DNA of 22,293 nt from a virus. Made by a program: the position numbers and the translations under genes. Under the pieces are notes generated by a model that ran no database searches, had not been told where the DNA came from, and saw only the letters and a program-made list of their open reading frames with translations. Shown here piece by piece: positions 17,201-22,293 of the stretch; the first letter of the stretch is position 1, and each line of letters opens with the position of its first letter. The stretch is taken from the IMG/VR virus record IMGVR_UViG_3300020183_000505, positions 1 through 22,293 of that record, one strand, 5' to 3'.

Positions 17201-20200
17201 TTATTAATACATTCTATGATTCTTCTGATAATGGAGACATTACGACAACAAATTCATATCAATCTTTTGATTATATCAAAGATGTCTCAAAAGTGAATGG
17301 AATCAGAAATACTGATATTATTGATATAAGACCAAGAGTTTCTAATTATACAGTATCTCCTGGTTCTAGATCTCCATTGGAATTTAAAGGTAGAACATTT
17401 AACGCAACAGGAAATACTGCTACCAATATTTTAGCCTCTGATGAAACCATAACTCTTTCATATTCTTACTATCTGGGAAGAATGGATAGAATTTTTCTAT
17501 CATCGGATGGAAGATTTCAAGTTTCATCTGGAGTTCCTTCAGAAAATTTTGAACCACCAACAGTTATTGATGGTTGTTTAGAAATAGCATCAATAAAACT
17601 TCCTCCATATCTGTTTAATGTTTCTGATGCCTCCATCAGATTTTTGGAAAATAAAGGATATACAATGTCCGACATTAGAAGACTGGAAAATAGAATTAAA
17701 AATTTAGAGTATTACACATCTTTATCTTTACTAGAAACAAGTACTTCTAGTTTGTTCATCCCAGATTCAAATGGATTAAACAGATTTAAATCTGGATTTG
17801 CTGTCGATAATTTTAAAACATTACTTCCACAGGAATCTCAAATTCCCGTCAATAATAGTATTGATGTAAAAAATGGAGAAACGAGACCAAAACACTATAC
17901 AACGTGTTTAGATTTGGCATTTGGACCTGTCGTAAATATTGATCCAAATAGAGATTTGGCATTTACTAATCCAGAAGGAAATAATATTAAAAAAACTGGT
18001 GATATTGTAACTCTCAATTATACTGAAGTTGAGTGGTTAAAACAAACTTTTGCAACAAGAACCGAAAGTATCACTCCATACATTATAAGTTTTTGGCAAG
18101 CTACCTTAGAATTAACTCCACCATCTGATACTTGGTTAGATACTGTTAGACTAGAACCAAAAATTATCAATAAAGAAGGAAACTATTCGCAGACTATTGC
18201 CACCGCCGTTGCAACTTTAGGTTTCGATCCAAATAAAGGATTTGCTCCTGTTGCTTGGAACTCTTGGGAAACTGATTGGATAGGTACAGAAAGAATAGTT
18301 GAAACCATTCAAAGAACAGAAGTAGTAGAAAGAAATAGAAGAAATATTGGAGGAGGATTTCATGCTTGGGGATTTTCTCCTGATGGTAGATGGGGAAATT
18401 TTACTTGGCAAAGACAAGAAGTTACTACAACAGAAAATGTCATCGAAGATGTTATTTCAACTTCTACAACAACTGGACAGGAATCTAGAACAGGTACTCA
18501 AACTTTCATTACAGAACAGTTTGATGTCACATCAACTGGAGAAAGAATGATTAGTAGAGATCTCGTTAAGTTTATGAGATCTAGAAATGTTCAAATCACT
18601 GCTAAGAGATTAAAACCAAATACAAAATTATATGGATTCTTTGATGGGATTGATGTTACAAATTATTGTGTGCCAAAACTTCTTAATATTAGTATGATTT
18701 CTGGATCTTTCCAAGTTGGAGAGACTATAATTGGTACAATGAATAACTCTGGATTGAATAGAGATGTTCCAGGAGTCACCCCAAGAATAACTTTTAGAGC
18801 AGCAGCTCCAAAACATAGAGAAGGTCCCTATATTAATCCCACCCTTCAATTTACCCAAAGTCCATATTCCAATAGAGTAATTCCAAGTACATACTCATCT
18901 ACCTCAGAAATACTTAATGTAGATACTTTTTCATTATCAGATAAAGTTCAAGGAGAATATGGTGGATGGGTTGCTCCAGGTATGATATTTGTTGGACAAA
19001 CTAGTGGTGCTATTGCAACACTAAACGATTTGCAAATAATATCAGATATTTCTTCTAATTGCATTTTTAGTTTCTTCATACCAAATCCAAATGTATCTAG
19101 TAACCCTAGATTTGAAACTGGAACTAAAGTTTTTACCTTAATTAACAGCCAAACTAATGATCAAAATAGAGCAACTACAATTGGAGAAGAAACTTATTCT
19201 GCTAGCGGTGTTTTAGAAACTTTCCAAGAGGAAATTACTTCTGTTAGAAATGCTAGAATTGAAAATAAACAATTGTTTGAGGAAAGAGCTATTTTTAGCA
19301 CCACAGGTCCTCAACTCATTTCATCAACTACAGTTAATTCACAAACAAGAACGGATGTTCAAAATGCTTGGGTTGACCCACTGGCACAATCATTTTTAGT
19401 TGAAGAAGATAATGGAATTTTCTTAACAAGTTGTGATGTATTCTTCCAATCTAGAGATGATAATGATATACCAGTTATATTACAAATAAGAACCATGCAG
19501 ACTGGGATTCCTACTCAAAAAGTTTTACCTTTCTCGGAAGTTGTTCTCAATCCAGATCAAGTAAACATATCCAATGATGGGACATCTGCAACTAGATTTA
19601 CTTTTAAATCTCCTGTTTATCTTGAAGGTAATGGTAGAGAATATGCAATTTGTTTGCTCTCACTTTCAACAAAATATCAAGCGTTTATTTCAAGAGTTGG
19701 CGAAGAGGATTTATTAACTCAAACATTTATATCCAATCAACCATATCTTGGTTCTTTATTCAAATCTCAAAATGGTTCAACTTGGGATGCAAGTCAATGG
19801 GAAGACTTGAAATTTACTTTGTATAGAGCAGACTTTGTGACCAAAGGAGATATTCAATTCTATAATCCAGTATTGTCAGAAGGGAATGAACAAGTAGCAA
19901 CATTATTACCAAATAGTCTTGATATTAGTTCAAGGCAGATTAGAGTCGGTTTTGCTAATACTATTAATGATACCCAATTAAACTTGGGCAATACTGTTTT
20001 ACAGCACGGCACTAATGCAACAGGAAACTATGTAGGAAGTGCTGGATCTGCTACTGGTTCTCTTAATATTATTAACGCAGGAATCGGGTATACTCCATCA
20101 TCTGGAGGAAAAACTTTTGGCGGAGTAAATCTTGTAACAATTACTGGTACAGGAAGAAATGCGACTGCAAACATTACCGTTAACAACGGAGTTGCAATTG

Positions 20201-21825
20201 GTGCCACCATTAATAATGGTGGAATTGGATATCGGGTAGGAGACGTTTTAGGGATAGGCACTATTGGAACTATTCCAACAGGATTTAATGCACAACTTTC
20301 TGTTACATCTATTTCTAATGTAAATGAGATTATTTTAGATAATGTTCAAGGTGAGTTTATAGTTTCTGGAGCAGGAAACACTGTAAGTTATATTAACAAT
20401 TCAGGAATAACTACGCAATTAAATTTAAGTAATGGTGCTAATGTTCAAATTAGTAATATTGAAGTTGTAAATGATGGACTTCATATTTTAGTTAATCACA
20501 CTAATAGTGGTATGTACTTTGAGGATAATTATGTAACTTTATCTAATGTAAATTCGGACATTATTCCAACTAAACTTATCACTGCGTATGATACAGATTC
20601 TACAACTGCTATTTCTGTAGAAGATGCATCTTTATTCTCTCAATTCGAAAATGTTGGAGTTGGCACAACTAATGTTGGATACTTGAAGATTGGAGATGAA
20701 ATTATTGGATATACTCAAGTTACTGGCAATACTATTGGAGGAACTATAACAAGAAATGTATTAGGATTTAAGAAAAATTATCCAGTGGGCACTTTAGTTT
20801 ATAAATATGAACTAGGTGGAGTTTCTCTTAGAAGAATTAATAAAACACATTATTTGAACGATGCAACGGTTTCTAATCCAATAACATTTGATTCTCATAA
20901 TATTAAAATTAATATGGCATCTGATGGAAATGATAGAAGCACTGATGTTGGATTCCCCAAACTTTATTTCAATGAATCTAAGTTCTCTGGTGGCAATCAA
21001 ATCAAATCAACACAAAATATACCATTTGAAATTATTTCTCCAATGGTACAACATCAAGTTGTAACTGGAACTAAATTAGATGCTAAAATTAGAACTATAA
21101 CAGGACAAAGTTTAAGTGGAACTGAAGTTCCTTATCAGAACGCAGGATATGAAAATGTAACATTGAATAAATCAAATTATTTGACTAGTACTAGAATAGT
21201 TTGTTCAGACATTAACGAAGCAAATAATTTAACTGGACTTGCTTTGCCGGGCAACAGGTCATTCAATATGCAATTAGATTTAGAAACTACTGATTCTAGA
21301 GTGTCTCCTGTTATTGACACTCAAAGAGTGAGTGCTATTTTTATTTCGAACAGAATTAACAGTATAATTACAGATTACGCTACTGATAGCAGAGCGAATA
21401 GTCTTTTAAATGATCCTACAGCATTTACATATATTTCTAAGGAAGTCAATTTAGAAAATCCAGCAACTTCATTAAAAATTCTTCTTTCTGCTTATATCAA
21501 TGAATACTCTGATATTAGAGCTTTTTACGCTATCAGTGATCGTAGCGGATTTGATCCTATATTTGTACCTTTTCCTGGATACACTAATTTAGATTATAGA
21601 GGAAGAATTATTGACGCACAAAACAATGATGGAGCGCCAGATTCTTTTGTTTCAAAGTCTCAAATACTTGATTTCGAATCAAATCAACTTGATTATAAAG
21701 AAAATGTATTTACTGTAAATGAATTGCCATCATTTAAATTTTATAGAATTAAAATTGTTGCTACAGGAACAAATCAAGCTTATCCCCCAAGATTTAAAGA
21801 ACTTAGAACAATTGCTTTAGCATAA
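14278..21825 (+). CDS. Giant 2515-residue DUF4815 virion structural protein (probable outer baseplate / fibre-attachment protein)
   Basis: The N-terminus (VAPYFDDFNALRTGAKDKDY, then VLFKPGYPVQARELTTLQSI, residues about 9-48) is characteristic of DUF4815, a domain of phage tail/virion proteins with no established function. Further family-like landmarks are APGADRLKISIRLTK (about 259-273), ALYRVSPGKAFVRGYEVET (about 361-379), a helical segment YTMSDIRRLENRIKNLEYYT (about 1129-1148), RLKPNTKLYGFFDGIDVTNY (1445-1464), VDPLAQSFLVEEDNGIFLTS (about 1700-1719), and a C-terminus YRIKIVATGTNQAYPPRFKE ending LRTIALA. Between these lie VGxGTT linkers, a Trp-rich loop at about 1362-1380, two GxGY modules at about 1922-2010, and an IGDEIIGYT module at about 2137. 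The start follows gp8 after six bases, with no clear ribosome binding site. It replaces T4 genes 9-12 by position, but no T4 gp9, gp10, gp11 or gp12 similarity is visible, so no T4 number is assigned. The most likely role is the peripheral baseplate and fibre-anchoring layer. Confidence 0.85.
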   Translation: MSQVTNLNVAPYFDDFNALRTGAKDKDYYQVLFKPGYPVQARELTTLQSILQNQIERFGQHFFKEGAKVIPGNTSYNAFYYSIQLQNTYLGVPVDLYASLLVGKKITGLTSGVTAVVDRALLSTGSEGSERGKTTLYIQYLNSDPVNNTVETFSDGELLTCSENIQTEDLGSTIIPAGQPFASTLEAEATSTGSSFQITNGVYFIRGRFVSVESEVLLLDQYSNTPNYRVGLFVTEEIINSDLDETLNDNSQGYNNYAAPGADRLKISIRLTKKALNDFDDNNFVELATIENGTLRSKKTNTDYNIIADEFARRTFSESGNYTTKAFDIFLNESLNDKEGNRGIYTESQLTPAGSVPNDNLALYRVSPGKAFVRGYEVETISSNYLDVPKPRTTKTLNNQSFAFNTGSSFTLNRVYGSPITGIGNTYVLSLRSERVGSSQTTSAGKEIGLARVYDFKLESGSYDTTNSNLNRWQISLYDIQTTSEITVNEPITLTVPTYIKGNRSGATAFLKDAVTGQRTFSVYEKNGEFVTNESFTINGINDTRVSIAVTSYGISDVKSVYGIVGSAKTFTADIIPSISLDVGTAVISPVHAGISTVTSTNVNFPNNNLKVGTLVRYSDPNYTDPIVASIVSVGTTQVTVSGVTTVSGIVNGSLPNTTFNATDFSVLTSKFDSSSDNTFYTVLPKSTISSVDLSSSSISIRKQYNVDIVSGQLSLAVSAGTNETFLPFDEERYTLVRSDGSYEILRSDKLSFSSNFNTLQIYGLGSNDIGATLYTTLRKISPTSKIKNKNRVNTLVINKSKNSASGIGSTTLNDGLTYGNYPYGTRVQDDVISLNGPDVINVLGVFESTDNNDPSAPKMTLASINSPTSKTTDLVIGEKIFGKTSGASGIIAERLTDSQITFIIKSSSNFIEGEIVEFKESSVQAVISSLSSPSLNISSKFTFNNGQNGLFYNYGVIKRNQYTSQPLRKIKVYFINTFYDSSDNGDITTTNSYQSFDYIKDVSKVNGIRNTDIIDIRPRVSNYTVSPGSRSPLEFKGRTFNATGNTATNILASDETITLSYSYYLGRMDRIFLSSDGRFQVSSGVPSENFEPPTVIDGCLEIASIKLPPYLFNVSDASIRFLENKGYTMSDIRRLENRIKNLEYYTSLSLLETSTSSLFIPDSNGLNRFKSGFAVDNFKTLLPQESQIPVNNSIDVKNGETRPKHYTTCLDLAFGPVVNIDPNRDLAFTNPEGNNIKKTGDIVTLNYTEVEWLKQTFATRTESITPYIISFWQATLELTPPSDTWLDTVRLEPKIINKEGNYSQTIATAVATLGFDPNKGFAPVAWNSWETDWIGTERIVETIQRTEVVERNRRNIGGGFHAWGFSPDGRWGNFTWQRQEVTTTENVIEDVISTSTTTGQESRTGTQTFITEQFDVTSTGERMISRDLVKFMRSRNVQITAKRLKPNTKLYGFFDGIDVTNYCVPKLLNISMISGSFQVGETIIGTMNNSGLNRDVPGVTPRITFRAAAPKHREGPYINPTLQFTQSPYSNRVIPSTYSSTSEILNVDTFSLSDKVQGEYGGWVAPGMIFVGQTSGAIATLNDLQIISDISSNCIFSFFIPNPNVSSNPRFETGTKVFTLINSQTNDQNRATTIGEETYSASGVLETFQEEITSVRNARIENKQLFEERAIFSTTGPQLISSTTVNSQTRTDVQNAWVDPLAQSFLVEEDNGIFLTSCDVFFQSRDDNDIPVILQIRTMQTGIPTQKVLPFSEVVLNPDQVNISNDGTSATRFTFKSPVYLEGNGREYAICLLSLSTKYQAFISRVGEEDLLTQTFISNQPYLGSLFKSQNGSTWDASQWEDLKFTLYRADFVTKGDIQFYNPVLSEGNEQVATLLPNSLDISSRQIRVGFANTINDTQLNLGNTVLQHGTNATGNYVGSAGSATGSLNIINAGIGYTPSSGGKTFGGVNLVTITGTGRNATANITVNNGVAIGATINNGGIGYRVGDVLGIGTIGTIPTGFNAQLSVTSISNVNEIILDNVQGEFIVSGAGNTVSYINNSGITTQLNLSNGANVQISNIEVVNDGLHILVNHTNSGMYFEDNYVTLSNVNSDIIPTKLITAYDTDSTTAISVEDASLFSQFENVGVGTTNVGYLKIGDEIIGYTQVTGNTIGGTITRNVLGFKKNYPVGTLVYKYELGGVSLRRINKTHYLNDATVSNPITFDSHNIKINMASDGNDRSTDVGFPKLYFNESKFSGGNQIKSTQNIPFEIISPMVQHQVVTGTKLDAKIRTITGQSLSGTEVPYQNAGYENVTLNKSNYLTSTRIVCSDINEANNLTGLALPGNRSFNMQLDLETTDSRVSPVIDTQRVSAIFISNRINSIITDYATDSRANSLLNDPTAFTYISKEVNLENPATSLKILLSAYINEYSDIRAFYAISDRSGFDPIFVPFPGYTNLDYRGRIIDAQNNDGAPDSFVSKSQILDFESNQLDYKENVFTVNELPSFKFYRIKIVATGTNQAYPPRFKELRTIALA
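20041..20345 (+). repeat. GxGY beta modules inside the DUF4815 protein
   Basis: Residues about 1922-2023 contain GSLNIINAGIGYTPSSGG ... VNLVTITGTGRNATANITVN and, after the joint NNGVAIGATI, a second copy NNGGIGYRVGDVLGIG. The arrangement of two GxGY hairpins joined by a variable strand matches the units of the giant protein upstream. They lie downstream of the DUF4815-family landmarks near residue 1700-1840 and look like an insertion. Confidence 0.65.
20650..20815 (+). other. IGDEI-type module shared with the giant upstream protein
   Basis: The stretch VGVGTTNVGYLKIGDEIIGY followed by TQVTGNTIGGTITRNVLG has the same plan as LLKIGDEIITYTGKTSSSFT followed by GCIRGFSG near 904-990, and as IRIGSEILRIDGVGIGSTNG followed by IRVKRSWLGT near 10000-10095. 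The plan is a Gly-Asp/Ser-Glu-Ile strand, a short linker, and an Arg-x-x-x-Gly strand. It suggests a small beta domain reused in both giant proteins. Confidence 0.5.
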
Positions 21826-21826
21826 A

Positions 21827-22060
21827 ATGACAAGGGAATATATAAAAGTTTCTGGACACTCCGACTTAGTTAGAGATCCAGTAACAAACTCAATTATTAA
21901 TACAAATATGACTGGGTATAACGAATATCTAGCAATGCGAGATATTAAATCAAAAGAGAATCAAAAAGTACATTCTATTGAGGAAGAAGTTGCTAATATA
22001 AAAAATGATATGGACGAAATTAAATCTTTACTAAGGCAGTTAATCAATGGATCCAAATAA
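21827..22060 (+). CDS. Small coiled-coil protein, 77 residues, typical of T4-like marine phages; function unknown
   Basis: The function is unknown. The N-terminal half (EYIKVSGHSDLVRDPVTNSI, then INTNMTGYNEYLAMR) resembles a short conserved protein I associate with T4-like cyanophage morphogenesis clusters. The C-terminal half forms a regular coiled coil: I51, V55, I58, M62, I65, L69 and L72 follow a 3-4 heptad spacing, with charged residues between. The start lies one base after the stop of the DUF4815 gene, so translation is probably coupled, and no ribosome binding site is visible. It overlaps the next gene by 14 bases. A small helical adaptor or trimerising factor for a baseplate or fibre protein is possible, but this is inference from position and coiled coil only. 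Confidence 0.75.
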   Translation: MTREYIKVSGHSDLVRDPVTNSIINTNMTGYNEYLAMRDIKSKENQKVHSIEEEVANIKNDMDEIKSLLRQLINGSK

Positions 22061-22226
22061 AATAGAATTAGAAAATTTGAGTAAAAGTTTTGAATACTTT
22101 AAAGCAGCATCTGAAATTGACTCCATCTCAGATTTAGATCAGATTAAAGAAATTGCAAAATGTTACTTCAAGTTGTATTTAAAACAACAAGAAATTCTTT
22201 CTTCCATAATAAAAACAGAATCATAA
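22047..22226 (+). CDS. Small helical protein, 59 residues; function unknown
   Basis: The ATG at 22047 lies inside the last codons of the previous gene (14-base overlap), and the frame runs to TAA at 22224-22226. The product begins MDPNKIELENLSKSFEYFKA, continues with SEIDSISDLDQIKEIAKCYF, and ends SSIIKTES. Two amphipathic helices are predicted by eye (residues about 6-21 and 29-56), joined by an acidic Ser/Asp turn; the second contains LYLKQQEIL. TAAGG at 22032-22036, 10 bases before the start, can act as a Shine-Dalgarno sequence. Codon use matches the neighbours, and overlapping tiny genes of this kind occur before gp13 in related phages. I assign no function. Confidence 0.7.
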   Translation: MDPNKIELENLSKSFEYFKAASEIDSISDLDQIKEIAKCYFKLYLKQQEILSSIIKTES

Positions 22227-22229
22227 ATA
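22222..22229 (+). promoter_or_regulatory. Candidate late promoter (CATAAATA) upstream of gp13
   Basis: This is the same octamer as before gp8, 27 bases upstream of the gp13 ATG, and it overlaps the stop codon of the 59-residue gene. By the T4 model the transcript would begin near 22235, which would cut into the ribosome binding site AAGAGG at 22234-22239. Either initiation is a few bases earlier or the site is not used, so confidence is moderate to low. Confidence 0.4.
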
Positions 22230-22233
22230 TTTT

Positions 22234-22239
22234 AAGAGG
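22234..22239 (+). promoter_or_regulatory. Ribosome binding site of gp13 (AAGAGG)
   Basis: AAGAGG lies nine bases before the ATG at 22249. It is the clearest Shine-Dalgarno sequence in the window and fixes the gp13 start. The giant structural genes have none that is convincing. Confidence 0.6.
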
Positions 22240-22248
22240 TTATTAACC

Positions 22249-22293
22249 ATGGCGCAACCTTCAACGAGACAAGAATTAATAGATTATTGTAAG
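22249..22293 (+). CDS. gp13: Neck protein gp13, N-terminus only (partial at right edge)
   Basis: Only 15 codons are present, MAQPSTRQELIDYCK. The pattern R-Q-E-L-I-D-Y-C near the N-terminus is what I recall for gp13 of T4-like marine phages, which usually continues RLGAPV. In T4, gp13 forms, with gp14, the neck that seals the filled head for tail joining. Position also agrees: gp13 is the next conserved morphogenesis gene after the baseplate cluster. A good ribosome binding site precedes it. With so short a fragment, another late structural gene is possible. Confidence 0.65.
   Translation, partial: MAQPSTRQELIDYCK

Noticed and set aside
20800-20807. Exact T4 late-promoter consensus TATAAATA
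   Set aside because: It lies inside the DUF4815 gene, encodes part of VYKYEL, and has no gene start nearby. In DNA this AT-rich, such octamers are expected by chance.
14278-21825. Naming the DUF4815 protein gp9 or gp10
   Set aside because: The N-terminus and internal motifs are those of DUF4815 and not of T4 gp9 or gp10. Position alone is not enough.
607-21825. Bacterial adhesin or secreted repeat protein (RTX- or autotransporter-like)
   Set aside because: There is no signal peptide, no RTX nonapeptide array and no autotransporter barrel. The flanking gp6, gp8 and gp13 place the giant genes in a phage morphogenesis operon.
1-22293. A defence, anti-defence, CRISPR, tRNA or metabolic gene cassette
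   Set aside because: All frames longer than about 60 residues on the + strand that are not shadows belong to the structural cluster. No direct-repeat array at DNA level, cloverleaf or enzyme motif was seen.

Overview
The window is a piece of a T4-like myovirus genome (Caudoviricetes, marine cyanophage / pelagiphage type), read entirely on the + strand. Reasons: the gene order baseplate wedge gp6 – giant wedge-region protein – gp8 – giant DUF4815 protein – two tiny genes – neck protein gp13 is the late morphogenesis order of T4-related marine phages. gp6, gp8 and gp13 are recognisable from sequence memory of the T4 families. The DNA is very AT-rich (about 30% GC by eye) with AGA-dominated arginine codons, which fits phages of Prochlorococcus/low-GC Synechococcus or of SAR11 (Pelagibacter). 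No host-marker gene (photosynthesis gene, tRNA, integrase) lies here, so the host cannot be decided from this window.

Layout. 1–602: C-terminal part of gp6, cut by the left edge. 607–12687: one uninterrupted 4026-residue protein in the slot where T4 carries gene 7; it contains a YHYH domain and many copies of at least three small beta-rich modules. 12715–14271: gp8, expanded to 518 residues. 14278–21825: a 2515-residue DUF4815 virion protein in the slot where T4 has genes 9–12 and wac. 21827–22060 and 22047–22226: two overlapping small genes for helical/coiled-coil proteins of 77 and 59 residues. 22249–22293: first 15 codons of neck protein gp13. Genes are packed head to tail with gaps of 1–27 bases or small overlaps; there is no stretch over 300 bases without a gene, and no RNA gene, CRISPR array, insertion sequence, attachment site or convincing terminator was seen.

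How the parts work together. In T4, gp6 (as a dimer), gp7 and gp8 form the baseplate wedge; this operon supplies the equivalent proteins in sequence. The giant protein and the DUF4815 protein probably build the outer baseplate and the fibre-attachment or receptor-contact layer, in place of the smaller T4 proteins. The same glycine-tyrosine (GxGY) beta module occurs in the giant protein, in gp8 and in the DUF4815 protein, which suggests that these neighbouring wedge proteins have exchanged or duplicated the same building block. The octamer CATAAATA, one base from the T4 late-promoter consensus TATAAATA, sits 24–27 bases upstream of gp8 and gp13, in the only two gaps longer than 20 bases, and suggests late-promoter control.

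There is no sign of a novel enzymatic or defence system. The interesting content is the modular, giant baseplate architecture.
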